DNA of 64,000 nucleotides, from the NCBI GenBank assembly GCA_036245525.1, contig BTPG01000003.1, positions 158,751,897 to 158,815,896 of the forward strand, written 5' to 3'. The notes under the pieces are model-generated. The model ran no database searches and was not told the origin of the DNA. It was given only the letters and a program-made list of their open reading frames with translations. This DNA comes from Semisulcospira habei. Lineage: Eukaryota > Mollusca > Gastropoda > Semisulcospiridae. Positions 42,389-53,897 of the stretch are shown piece by piece; positions within the stretch are counted from its first letter, which is position 1, and each line of letters begins with the position of its first letter. A program made the translations under genes and the position numbers.

Positions 42389-42399
42389 AAAGGTCAAAT

Positions 42400-45300
42400 G
42401 ACATGTATGTTGATGTGTATGTGGCGGGTATGTTACTTGTTGAGCACTACCAAATGCTAACATTAATATACAGGGCTAACCAGCGGGTGAGTGCGTGCGG
42501 CTCTGCAACACTGGTCAAGCCTTTAAGTCCAGGGCAGCAGTTCAGTCCACTTGTCTCTCTGTCGGGAGGGTACAGCATGACTTACAACTTTGTTCATGCG
42601 TACTTTACTTTTACCCCTAATTACCTTTCTCTTTACATGTTACTTGGAGTTGGAGGGGCCAAATATATATATATGTGTCCTTTTTTTGTATAGATATAGC
42701 ACTGACTTATAAATATATTGTAATTGCTATTCTAGGAGGGAACTACAGGTATTCCTGAACGCTACACCTTGTTAATGGTGTCATTCCTCATGGATACTGT
42801 ATAGCTGGATATCCTCCTGAAGGAGAAGAGCGGTAATGCTTGCATATATATATCAACGTTTTTTCCTTTCTTTTTTTTTTCTCTTGGGGTTTTTTCTTTG
42901 TACATGGTTTGCTCCTATATGCTGAGTGTAGAACACACACTTTGTTATATGACAGGGTTATTAGAGTATGGAACATTTGGTGTAAAATATATGTTTTTTT
43001 TCTCCTGTTCCCTGCACCTGTTCAGTCACCTTGGTTCGTTTTGCCACTCACTTGAATTGGCCTTTGTGTACACCTGCCACACATTCAGTACTGATGATAC
43101 AGTCAGCCGGTTTGACCATATATGCAAACTGCTGCGTGTAACGGCTGGAAACAAACTCCACTTCCAGTATGGCTAGTATTACCAATGACAGTCCATTAGA
43201 AATATGTACCTTTAACGCCAATGGTCTTGGCCAGTATCAGAAAAGGAAAGATGTGCTAGACTACCTCAGACAGTTAAAGGCTTCTATCTACTTTTTGCAA
43301 GAGACACATCTCAAGACTAAAAATGAACACATGCTAAGGGCCATGTGGGGCTTTGAATGTTTTCTATGTGGTAATGATAAAGGAGTTGCAATTCTGTTTA
43401 ACAATAACTTTAAGTATAAAGTACATAATGTGATTAGAAGTAATGATGGCGCTTATATTGTACTAGATATTGACATACAGGGTAAGCGGATGACTATTGT
43501 TAACCTGTATGGGCCTAGTAATGGGGACTCTCCCATCTTTTTTGAAACTGTCTTTGAAGAAATAGGTAGGTTAGATAATCATTGTAATAGTAGGCGGTGA
43601 CTGGAATGTTGTACTGGATGTTAATATGGATACGTACAGGTATAGAAATATTAACCGCCCTCGATCAATGCAAAAGGTGCTTGAATGTATGCAGGTGTAT
43701 GATCTAGTGGATGTATGGAGGGTGCTTCACCCAGCATCTAGACAGTACACATGGCGTCGCTTTAACTCTGCTCAACAAGGCAGATTAGATTATTTCCTGG
43801 TATCGGAATGTTTGATGGTAGAGGTTACTAAGGCAAAAATTAACTCAGGTTATCGTTCAGATCATTCGCTTGTGTCTATTGATTTTTTTGCATCGCTTCC
43901 TAAGAGAAATAGAACTTACTGGAAATTCAACAATTCACTTCTTAAGGACAAGTCATTTGTAGAAATGGTAAAAAAATTGATTCTGGACTTGAAGAGGCAA
44001 TATGGACTTTTGATTTATAACATGGATTCTATTTATAATGTGAGAAATGATGACCTACAATTTTGCATTAGTGATCAAACCTTTTTTGAGATGATACTCC
44101 TAGAAACTCGGGGCCAGTTCATCTCATATGCTAGCCACAAGAAAAAGGAAAAAACTAAAAAAGAAGATTCTCTTAAGAACGAGATTAAAAACTTAGAACA
44201 TAGTATCCAGCACAATAATATCCCTCTTCTTGAGGCTAAAAAAGCAGAACTTGTGGAATTATGCAAGAAAAAGACAGAGGGTATGATTGTCCGGTCCCGA
44301 GCTAAGTGGATCCAAGATGGTGAAAAGACATCAAAATATTTTTGTAGTTTGGAAAGTAGGAATTTTGTTAGTAAATCAATGAACTACTTAGAGAACGATA
44401 ACGGAGAAGTGATAAATAATGTGGATGCTATTGTAAAAGAAACTCAAGCGTTTTATGAGCAATTGTACGCTTCGAGGGAAGCAGAGTTAGTTGAGGTTGA
44501 CCTCTCCTCCACTGTTTTTGCACCCTTGTTGTCTGATGATGCGAAGATGTCTATTGAAGGCCCCATTTCGATGGAGGAGGCATTAAAATCATTGAAAAGA
44601 ATGTGTAACAATAAATCTCCAGGTTCAGATGGTTTTACCACCGAATTTTTTTAATTCTTTTGGGCTGATATTGGTCATTTTCTGGTGAGATCTATAAATT
44701 ATGGCTTTCAGCATGGCCAGCTGTCAGTAACACAAAAGCAAGGGGTGATCACTTGTATACCCAAAGAGGGAAAGGATAAGAAATTTTTGAAACCCATTAC
44801 TCTTTTAAATACTAGTTATAAAATAGCCTCTGCCTGCATAGCAGAACGTCTGAAACTGGTTTTACCCTCTATTATACACCAAGACCAAAAAGGCTTTTTT
44901 TCAAAACCCTTCAAAACCACACCAGACTCCCAACTAAAATGGTTCCAGCTAAAATTATTGCATCGGTTGCTGCCCACAAAGCGATTTCTATTTCTGCGTA
45001 AATTGTCTGAATCTGCAATTTGCACCTTTTTTAAGAATGAGGACGAAACCCTTTCCCACCTGTTCTGGGACTGCTTGTATAGAGATATTTTGGTCTGACA
45101 TGGGACAATGGTTGCGAGACAACTGTGTAAACTGCACTAATTTTGAGTTCACAAAAAGTCTTATTGTCTTTGGCACAGCTACGCACTTTAGGTCAAACAT
45201 TGTCTTAGACCTCATAATATTAGTTGCTAAGTTCTATGTTTACAAATGTAGATTAGAAGAAACCCCGCCTAATTTAAGGCACTTTGTTAGAATTATGAAG

Positions 45301-45930
45301 AGTCGCTATCTATGTGAGAAGTACCGATTTGGAATTACTGGTCAGAGTAACAAGTTTTGTCATATGTGGTATCACTAAGCTACACTTTTTGGCGAATTGT
45401 AATGCTATTACAGTGTTAGAGGCTGCAGCCTCACCATTGGCGATAGTGTGCAGACGGCTTCTGGCACTGCCAGGTATCTCACTAAGGCATCCAGGGTTGG
45501 TTCAAGGTAGCAAGGGTGGCTTAGCTGGATTCCCTTGTGTATGTATCCATCAGTGCTATCTATAGCACTGAGGAAAGCATGCCCAGGCGGTCACATTTGT
45601 GTCTGTCCAGCACGACTGTTCAGACCTATGTAAACTTTGCTTGTCATTTGTTGTGTGTTCGAGCGGTGTGTGTTCTAAGAGAGTGGGGCGGGGAGGGGGA
45701 GGGGGGTAAATAGGATCGTGGGAGGGGTGGGGAGGGGGGTACATACTTATGTGCTGATATTTTTTCTATACTTTTCGATCTGTGATTGTGTAACTTGATT
45801 TGCAATGTAATTTATGGCTCTTGTATATATATGCGTGTGTGTGCATATGTATATATGTATATTTTTATATAAAATATACTGTATGCCTAATTTAAATACC
45901 AAAATAAAGAATCCAACAAAAAAAAAAGAA
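42400..45930 (+). mobile_element. L1/Tx1-like LINE (family C), internally deleted
   Basis: It contains ORF2 (43169-45098), a 3' UTR shared with the fragment at 7541-8349, and a 3' end AATAAAGAATCCAAC followed by an A-rich run (45911-45940), that is, a polyadenylated retrotransposon. DIRS E4 begins immediately after the A-run. The 5' boundary is uncertain; 42400-43168 has no coding feature and may be its 5' UTR. Confidence 0.75.
43169..45098 (+). pseudogene. LINE C ORF2: endonuclease and partial RT
   Basis: The endonuclease starts ICTFNANGLGQYQKRKDVLD and has YFLQETHLKT. After a one-base-type frameshift near 43590 it continues VGGDWNVVLD, RLDYFLVSECL and YRSDHSLVSI. A long linker (IQDGEKTSKYFCSLESRNF) leads to NNKSPGSDGFTTEFF, where a stop (TAA at 44652) interrupts. 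The RT then reads PITLLNTSYKIASACIAERL to IIHQDQKGF and jumps directly to the C-terminal zinc region (HRLLPTKRFLFLRK, ETLSHLFWDC). Most of the RT palm, including the catalytic DD motif, is therefore deleted. Confidence 0.85.
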
Positions 45931-46395
45931 AAAAAAAAAATTTTTCTCTAAAATGTATTTTTTCAAAAAATAATGACCGATGACATTACTGTCTGGAAGT
46001 GTCTACTACTTACTCAATTTCAGCCTAAGAACCTGTTGTGTTCCTACACAACCCGGGAGGCACTCAGGGAACCCTGACTAGGGCCGAGAGTTGCCTCCCG
46101 CCCCTGCCCAACCGGTCACGCACCACGTGGCCCAATCAGTCGTGATACTTAGCTTACCGGCAAGCAGGGCAGGTGGGAGGGTCGTCTGAGTAATGTCATC
46201 GGTAAGTATTTTTCGAAAAAATACATTTTAGAGAAAAATTAATTTGTTCCTTCAAAAACATTACCGATGACATTACTGTCTGGAAGATTTGCGAAAAGGA
46301 GGAGGGTGCCGCGCCCAACTTACCCCCCGAGAGGGCTTAAGACAGAGCCATCCACCTAGTCGCAAAACTCCCGACAATTTCAGCTAAGTTTGTAC

Positions 46396-49300
46396 CTACG
46401 GCGCCTCCAGCGCCGGGAGGGAGTGTTGCGCTGCGGCGATGTCCCCCACCAGGACGAGGTTGTCTCGCTGGCCCGACAGATCCCTGAGGTAGAAGCGGGC
46501 GAAGGTTGATTCTGCCCGCCAGCCCACTGCTGCCACGATGTCTCGAACAGCACAGTTGCGATCGAAGGTGACGCTCGTGGCCATAGCTCGAACCTCAGGT
46601 GCGTGTATCTTGAGCCTCTTCGCACCGTCTAGGGAAAGGTCCAGGTAGGCCGACCGTATGACCCAGCGTAGCCAGGAAAATATCGTCTGGGCTGTTATGT
46701 CATTTCTGCCAGGGGCCAAAGGCAGACCCTCGCGCTGGGACCATATGGCGTTGAGGCGCGTCCCCTGGGTGGTGGATAGGGGGTCCCTTGTGAGAGGGGT
46801 GCACTGAATGAAATAAGGTGCCGTGAACCAACATGGTCTAAGGGAAGGTGACCCCGACAGAAAACCCCTGGTCCTCCTAGTAAGGGGGTTGGGCGTGGGG
46901 TAGCTTCCCCACCCTGCAAAAAAGGAAATAGCTACAAAAACGCCGACGAAAAGACTAACAGTAATTCCTTTCCTGGAGGAGGAAGGTTCTTCTACCAGAA
47001 GACTTATGACGTCCTGTGGTGAAAGCCGGAAGTCTTCAGAAGCCACAGGACCGAGCTGCCTCTCTCTATCCAGGGACACAACCATGGGCACATGGAATGT
47101 CAAGACCATGTACCAGAGCGGCAAGGCCGCCCAGATAGCAGCGGAAATGCAAAAGTACAACCTTTCCCTGCTAGGTATCAGTGAAGCCAGATGGACGCAG
47201 TCTGGCCAGAAAAGGCTGTTAAGTGGGGAGATGATTCTGTATTCAGGTCATGAAGAGGAGAATGCCCCCCATACAGAAGGAGTAGCATTCATGCTGTCAC
47301 CAGTGGCACAGAGAGCGCTGATGGGCTGGGAACCTCTTGGGCCAAGAATTATCACAGCAGCCTTTAAAACCAAGAAAAAGCTCAAGCTGAACGTCATCCA
47401 GTGTTATGCGCCCACCAATGACAGTGATGAGGAAGAGAAACAAGAGTTCTACGACCGACTCCAGAGTGCTGTGGACAAATGTGCGGAGCGAGACATCACC
47501 ATCGTCATGGGCGATTTTAATGCCAAAATAGGGGAGGACAACACCGGATACGAAGAGGTGATGGGGAGACAGGGACTAGGCTCAGAGATGAGTGAGAACG
47601 GGGAGAGGTTTGTAGACTTTTGTGCTCTAAACCGACTTGTCATTGGAGGCAGCATCTTCCCACACAGAAGAATACACAAAGCAACTTGGGTCTCACCTGA
47701 CCATACAACAGAGAACCAAATAGACCATATCTGCATTAGCAAGAAATTTAGAAGATCCCTTCAAGATGTTCGAGTGAGGAGGGGAGCAGATGTCGCCTCA
47801 GACCACCATCTGCTTACCTTAAGAATAAAGCTCAAGCTAAAGAAAAGCCGCACAGAGACAACAAGAAGACAGCGCTATAATGTAGGCCTTCTGAGAGAAA
47901 CTGGAGTTAGAGAGGAGTTCAAACTGGTGCTGTCCAACCGGTTTCAAGCGCTACAGGAGCTAGTAAATGAAGAGGAGGCGGTCACCACAGAGCAGCAGTG
48001 GAAGGCAGTTAGAGAGGCGCTGAACTCAACCTGCAAAGACACTGTAGGGTTCAGGAAACACCACCACAAGGACTGGCTGTCGGCACAGACCTTGAAGAAG
48101 ATAGAAGCGAGGAAGCAGAAGAAAGCAGCGGTCAACAACAGTTGCACGAGAGCAGCCAAAGTAAGGGCACAGGAGGAATACTCGGAAGCCAACCGCGAGG
48201 TGAAGAGGAGTATCAGGGCAGACAAGAGGGCCTACACAGACAGCCTGGCAGCAGAGGCAGAAAAGGCAGCAGGCAGCGGCAACATGAAATGGCTCTACGA
48301 CATTACCAGAAGATTGTCGGGTAAGTATGGCCATACAGAAAGACCAGTAAAAGACAAAGAAGGCAAGCCTATTGCAGACAGAGCAGACCAACTCGACAGA
48401 TGGGCCGAGTATTTTGAAGAGTTACTGAACAGACCTAGCCCACCCGACCCCCCCCGACATCCAGCCGGCAGAGACCGACCTACCCATCAGCTGTGACAGA
48501 CCCAGCCGGGAAGAGATCAGAAGAGCAGTGGCATTTTTGAAGAATGGCAAAGCAGCAGGGCCAGATGGCATCCCAGCAAAGTCTCTGAAAGCAGACCTAG
48601 AGACAACAGTGGAGATGCTGTACCCACTGTTTGGAAAGATCTGGGAAGAGGTGGTGATGCCAGCTGACTGGAAGGAGGGGTACCTAATCAAGCTTCCCAA
48701 GAAAGGCGACCTCAGCAAGTGTTCCAACTACAAAGGAATCACCTTGCTGTCAGTACCAGGAAAGGTCTTCAACAGGATCATCCTGGAGAGAATGAAGAGC
48801 TCCGTTGACCCCCAGCTGAGAGACCAGCAAGCAGGATTCAGGAAGAACCGATCATGTACAGACCAGATCGCCACTCTCCGCATCATCGTGGAACAGTCTC
48901 TGGAGTGGAGCTCCCCGCTGTACGTCAACTTTGTGGATTATGAGAAAGCATTTGACAGCGTGGACCGAGAGACTCTGTGGAAACTCCTACGACACTACGG
49001 TGTACCCACAAAGCTCGTCCGCCTGATCAAGAGCAGCTATGATGGCATGACATGTCACGTGATCCATGAAGGGCAGTTCACCAGAGAGCTCCAGGTCAGA
49101 ACTGGTGTCAGGCAGGGGTGTCTGCTGTCTCCGTTCCTCTTCCTACTGGCCATAGACTGGGTCATGAAGATGACCACAGAGCACAGACGAAGTGGAATAC
49201 AGTGGACACTGTGGACACAGCTTGACGACCTCGATTTTGCAGACGACTTGGCATTACTGTCCCACACTCATCAACAAATGCAGGACAAGACCACGAGGCT

Positions 49301-51480
49301 TGCTGACATCTCGTCCCAAGTGGGACTCACCATTCACAAACAGAAAACAAAGACAATGAGGCTGAACGCAACCAGGGAAGAACCAGTCTTGCTTGCTGGC
49401 ACCCCGTTGGAGGAGGTGGAGTCCTTCACGTATCTCGGGAGCATCATAGACAAAAAAGGCGGCACTGATGCAGATGTCAGAGCACGAATCGGTAAAGCCA
49501 GAGCAGCCTTTCTCCAGTTGAAAAAAGTGTGGAGTTCCAGAGAGCTGTCACAACACACCAAAGTCCGGATTTTCAACTCCAATGTAAAAGCAGTTCTCCT
49601 ATATGGAGCAGCGACATGGAGATTGACAAAAACCACAGTCAACAGAGTACAGACCTTCATGAACAGTTGCCTTAGAAGAATTTTGAAAATCCACTGGCCA
49701 GAGAAGATCAGTAACGTCAGACTCTGGGAGAGAACAGAGCAGATAACAGCAGAGAATGAAATTCGGCGAAGAAGATGGGGATGGATCGGTCACAGTCTGA
49801 GAAAGCCAGCTTCCAGTATCACTAGGCAGGCATTGTCATGGAACCCCCAGGGAAAGAGGAAAAGAGGTAGGCCGAGAAACTCCTGGCGTCGAGACCTCCA
49901 AGCAGACATAAAGAGACTGGGAACCACCTGGAGTAGAATCGAAGGAGAAGCACAGGACAGGAGTTGCTGGAGGTCTCTCGTCGACGGCCTATACCCGGGT
50001 AGGGGTGACAGGCGTAAGTAAGTACTCGTCAACAAATGCAGGACAAGACCACGAGGCTTGCTGACATCTCGTCCCAAGTGGGCCTCACCATTCACAAACA
50101 GAAAACAAAGACAATGAGGCTGAACACAACCAGGGAAGAACCAATCTTGCTTGCTTGCTTGTTGGAGGAGGTGGAGTCCTTCACCTATCTCGGGAGCATC
50201 ATAGACAAAAAAGGCGGCACTGATGCAGATGTCAGAGCACGAATCGGTAAAGCCAGAGCAACCTTTCTCCAGTTAAAAAAAGTGTGGAGTTCCAGAGAGC
50301 TGTCACAACACACCAAAGTCCGGATTTTCAACTCCAATGTAAAAGCAGTTCTCCTATATGGAGCAGAGACTTGGAGATTGACAAAAACCACAGTCAACAG
50401 AGTACAGACCTTCATGAACAGTTGCCTTAGAAGAATTTTGAAAATCCACTGGCCAGAGAAGATCAGCAACGTCAGACTCTGGGACAGAACAGAGCAGATA
50501 ACAGCAGAGAATGAAATTGGGCGAAGAAGATGGGGATGGATCGGTCACAGCCTGAGAAAGCCAGCTTCCAGTATCACTAGGCAGGCATTGTCATGGAACC
50601 CCCAGGGAAAGAGGAAAAGAGGTAGGCCGAGAAACTCCTGGCGTCGAGACCTCCAAGCAGACATCAAGAGACTGGGAACCACCTGGAGTAGAATCGAGGA
50701 GAAGCACAGGACAGGAGTTGCTGGAGGTCTCTCGTCGACGGCCTATACCCGGGTAGGGGTGACAGGCGTAAGTAAGTAAGTAAAGGCAGACAGAGGCGTG
50801 ACCGTCCTCGACGGATGGGCTTGGATCTGCGTAGGTAAACGCGTAGGGTGTGCACAGGATCTTGCTGCCTGGTCTCCCGGGGAAAGCTTGCGTCTTTCAG
50901 CGGCCGTACGGTTATCATCTGGGGCGCAGTCAAGGGAGACCTGGTCTTGGCGAGGAAGGCAGGGTCTGTGAGCAGTTGCACGGACCCATCTGTCCTGAAC
51001 TGGAGGCAGGCAGGAGGCAGGACTTGCCAACAGCGCGTGTAGCTCACAGGTCTTCGGTGTAACATCAGCGAACCGAGCCAGGGAAAGCGGTTCGAACCTG
51101 TCCGAGTTAAGCCACGTCAGTATCCAGAGTAGGTCCCAGCGAGGAATCAGTGAGTGGGCAACCGGACGCTGCAGGCCAAAGTGCACCATCAGGTCTGCTA
51201 GGTCTTTGCATTCGCCAAGGTCTGGGTGGCCTAGGTGACGGTAAGTGTCAGCAATCATGGACAGGTATCCTCGGATCGTGATGGGGGCTAGGCCTAGGTC
51301 TTTAAAGAGCCAGAGGTGAAAACCGGTCCAGGTCCTGTAGGCTACACACGTCTGAACAGCACGAGCTAAGTAGAACGACTGGTTGGGCCACGTGGTGCGT
51401 GACCAGAGGGGCAGGGGCGGGAGGCAACTCTCGGCCCTAGTCAGGGTTCCCCGAGTGCCTCCCGGGTTGTGTAGGAACAC
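46396..51480 (-). pseudogene. Tyrosine recombinase of DIRS E4 (two halves)
   Basis: The N-terminal half (51480-50792) has HLWLFKDLGLAPITIRGYLS, ADTYRHLGHPDLGECKDLAD, WDLLWILTWLNSDRFEPLSL and, after a short deletion that removes most of the CFLLALAT region, CELHALLASP. It ends with HTLRVYLRRSKPIRRG. The C-terminal half (46735-46396) has GRNDITAQTIFSWLRWVIRS, HAPEVRAMATSVTFD with the H/R box altered to APEVRA, and STFARFYLRDLSGQ. The conserved H of HEVRA is missing, which suggests inactivity. Confidence 0.8.
46728..50781 (+). mobile_element. RTE-like LINE family A, copy A3, with fused partial second copy
   Basis: Flanked by a perfect 10-bp duplication, AAAGGCAGAC (46718-46727 and 50782-50791). 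The first unit (46728-50024) is full length: a 280-base 5' UTR, then endonuclease-RT from ATG 47006. It is interrupted only by an extra C in the C-run at 48450-48457, which shifts the frame between PPDP and DIQPAETD; the rest is open to 50021. Its GTAAGTAAGT tail is followed directly by a 757-base 3' fragment of the same family (50025-50781, open from 50036 to about 50700), ending in another GTAA tail. Confidence 0.9.
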
Positions 51481-51564
51481 AACAGGTTCTTAGGCTGAAA
51501 TTGAGTAAGTAGTAGACACTTCCAGACAGTAATGTCATCGGTAATGTTTTTGAGGAAACAAACT

Positions 51565-52145
51565 AAAATTCTATCAAAAATTGGCATTTTACACACATTT
51601 GCTGACCTCTGGTGACCCTTGACCTTTCCAACGGGCCATCCAAATTAGTATGCATAGATAGGTCTTACCATCAGGTATCTTTGTACCAAGTTTGGGTCTG
51701 AAGTTGTAAATATAGTAGTTGAGAAAAAAGCATCTTTCATCAAAATATGGCTATTTTTCACCTATTTCCTGATCTCTCATGACCCTTGATCTTTCCGAGG
51801 GATCAACCAAATTAGTATGCATAGGAACGTCTTACCATCAGCTATCTTTATATCAAGTTTACGTTTGAAACAGTGAATAGTATTTGAGAACAAATCAATT
51901 TTGTCCAAATATGGCTATTTTTAACCTATTTCTTCATTCTGTGACCTTAACCTTTAAGAAAGGTCAGTCAAATTGATATGTTTAGAAAGGTCTTGCCAAA
52001 ACGTATCCTTGGGCCAAGTTTGAAGACTGTGGCTTGAATAGTCTGAGAAAATGCTAACGTTAAAGTTTACCACGGATGACGGACGACAGCGGACGGACAA
52101 CGGATGACCACTGGCCCAGCACTTTTGCTTCGCACGTGAGCCCAA
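51565..52145. repeat. CCTTGACC composite repeat, right part
   Basis: About three monomers (GTGACCCTTGACCTTTCCAA, AAATTAGTATGCATAGATAG, CTTACCATCAGGTATCTTTG) lead to the terminal module ACGTTAAAGTTTACCACGGATGACGG and the end TTTTGCTTCGCACGTGAGCC. The same terminal module ends the array at 10390-10480. DIRS E4 cut the array on its left. Confidence 0.8.
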
Positions 52146-52271
52146 AATACAGTGTGTATGCCTACAAATCATCTTCCAACCATGAAGTCTGAAAGGGAAT
52201 GACAGCCAGAAACAACTGCATTAAAATCTCACAGAGAACAACTGACACTGAAATTTTCAAATAACACTTAC

Positions 52272-52474
52272 ATGTGTTTCAAACTGAATAGTGGCAGTCA
52301 TTTTCGCAGGCATGGCCCTGACGCTTTTGACTTTGCCGAATTTAGAGAAGTGAGTGCGCAGGTACGTGCTCTTGTTTAGGTTGGCTGGGACCCGTTTGCA
52401 TGTGATGGTGGTTTTGTTGGCGATGTTATCCATGGCCGATGACAAGCGACGTAGTTTCTGACGTTCGGGTGTAC
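52272..52474 (-). CDS. MCM3AP: MCM3AP exon 4 (RNA recognition motif)
   Basis: The 203-base exon (phase 1 to 0) encodes TPERQKLRRLSSAMDNIANK, then ITCKRVPANLNKSTYLRTHF and FGKVKSVRAMPAKMTATIQF, an RRM with RNP2-like TITCKRVP and a short RNP1-like MTATIQFE, as in the GANP RRM. The acceptor is TTTCTCCACAG|GTACAC and the donor CACAT|GTAAGTG. Its downstream intron is 39.3 kb. Confidence 0.94.
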
Positions 52475-52559
52475 CTGTGGAGAAACATAACATGAACAAC
52501 TGTACATATTAAAGCTGCCTGTCTGTGTACTGGTCCATGGTTTTATTTAACCTATTATA

Positions 52560-52770
52560 TCCTGAGGCTGATTTTTTTTTTTTTAAATGTGCTTATTGTC
52601 CTATGAAGGCTACATTTCAGACTAGAAAGTAGAAGCTAGATCAACCGTTTTAGTTTATGGGTGGTGCGAGAATAGCTTGGTGCCTGAGGCGCCAAGCTAT
52701 TTTGGCACCACTCTTGAACTATCAGTCAAACTGTATCTCAAGCAATGGGTGTATCAATATGAAAAAGGTT
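52560..52770. repeat. Palindrome-cored repeat, family P2, copy c
   Basis: The core at 52648-52723 pairs GGGTGGTGCGAGAATAGCTT with AAGCTATTTTGGCACCACTC around GCCTGAGGCGCC. The flanks match 12955-13150 on both sides, including CAAGCAATGGGTGTATC. It lies in intron 3, between exons 4 and 3. Confidence 0.8.
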
Positions 52771-52847
52771 AGACCTTACAGCCTTGAGCTGTAAGGTCCG
52801 AAATCCCAGATCAGTAAAAAGGACAGAGTGCTTGTTCAATTGCTAAC

Positions 52848-52904
52848 CTTGCACATCTCTGTCATCCTTTTCCTCTCCTCGTCCTCTCTTGCTGTCTGTT
52901 GCAT
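52848..52904 (-). CDS. MCM3AP: MCM3AP exon 3 (short charged linker)
   Basis: The 57-base exon (phase 1 to 1) encodes ATDSKRGRGEEKDDRDVQ, a charged linker before the RRM. The acceptor is TATTGTGCAG|ATGC and the donor CAAG|GTTAGC. Support comes from splice sites and phase; the sequence is too short and low-complexity for homology. Confidence 0.78.
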
Positions 52905-53144
52905 CTGCACAATATTATTGAAACAGAGCTATAATCACTATACAAGCAGTGAATTTGCCCCCTACTCCAAAAGTGATGCAGAAGTTCATGTGCCATGAAA
53001 GATACAACTGCCAGTTAATTCCACAAATGACACCATGCACAGGGTTTATGCCCTCTCAGCTAACCTTGTCTTGATGTTTATGTGCCATTACAGAATATAG
53101 TCCCATAAACATTTCAAAACGTGGAACTGTACCATATCAGCCCC

Positions 53145-53290
53145 TTAAAGGGCCGGGTCCTGAAGATTTACCTTTGGTTTAGTCACAGAGCAGATGGTGC
53201 AATGCTTTTGTGCTGACAGCTACAATTCAAATGACTCATTGGGTCTGTGTGCGTTAATTTAGGCCATCTGACGGTTTAACCAACAGATGC
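53145..53290. repeat. Dispersed repeat R3, copy 2
   Basis: GGGCCGGGTCCTGAAGATTT, GCAATGCTTTTGTG, ATTCAAATGACTCA and GCCATCTGACGGTTTA match 10553-10690. It lies in GANP intron 2. Confidence 0.5.
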
Positions 53291-53435
53291 TGGGGGGCAC
53301 AGGGGTTCCAACTCATTCATATTTTTCTCAAGAAAATCTCTCGTTAGAAGAGCTGTCATGACATCTCCAGTGAAATTCAAGTCACATTATAAAAGACTAA
53401 AGTAAGAGTACTGATGTGGAAATGATGGCACCAAC

Positions 53436-53519
53436 CTTCATCTTCCACCCCACCCTCTGCTCCTCGTTTCTGACTCTGGCCACTGAAACTAGACACACCT
53501 GATCCACTGCTTGTTTTGT
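53436..53519 (-). CDS. MCM3AP: MCM3AP exon 2
   Basis: The 84-base exon (phase 1 to 1) encodes KTSSGSGVSSFSGQSQKRGA and EGGVEDE, continuing the Ser/Gly-rich region into a charged segment. The acceptor is TGAACTCCAG|ACAA and the donor GAAG|GTTGGT, a weaker donor but in phase with both neighbours. Confidence 0.8.
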
Positions 53520-53897
53520 CTGGAGTTCAGTAAAACATCAACAAATTAATAGCAAACATCACTTTATAAGAACCCAAACCAATGTTCAGTCACTGATAAA
53601 TAAACAAACCAACCTCACTAATGAATGCTGAAACAATGAAAAACTCATCGCACCATTCAACTCAAGAATAAATTGTGTATATACATGTACTAACCTCTCT
53701 AAGGTTAAATTATCTTGATGTCTGCACTGGAAATAATTCAATTAAACTGATATTATATTCACAAAGAAAAACATTACATGATGTACAGCTGATTTATGAT
53801 GGCTTATCACAAAATATGCTTTCTCTGATCATGGTCAGAGAACAATTTTAGTGAAAAAAAATCATAACAAAGCATCAAATTCAAAGCGTATACTGAC

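Larger units (their letters stand above)
45941..51561 (-). mobile_element. YR-only DIRS derivative E4 with a nested LINE
   Basis: The inverted ends (left about 45975-46160, CCGATGACATTACTGTCTGG; right about 51380-51545, CCAGACAGTAATGTCATCGG) and an ICR at 46187-46292 define it. Only a tyrosine recombinase lies between, split by LINE A3 (46728-50781). Without the LINE the element is about 1.6 kb, like E3. The right end abuts a CCTTGACC repeat monomer (CTAAAATTCTATCAAAAATT). Confidence 0.87.
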
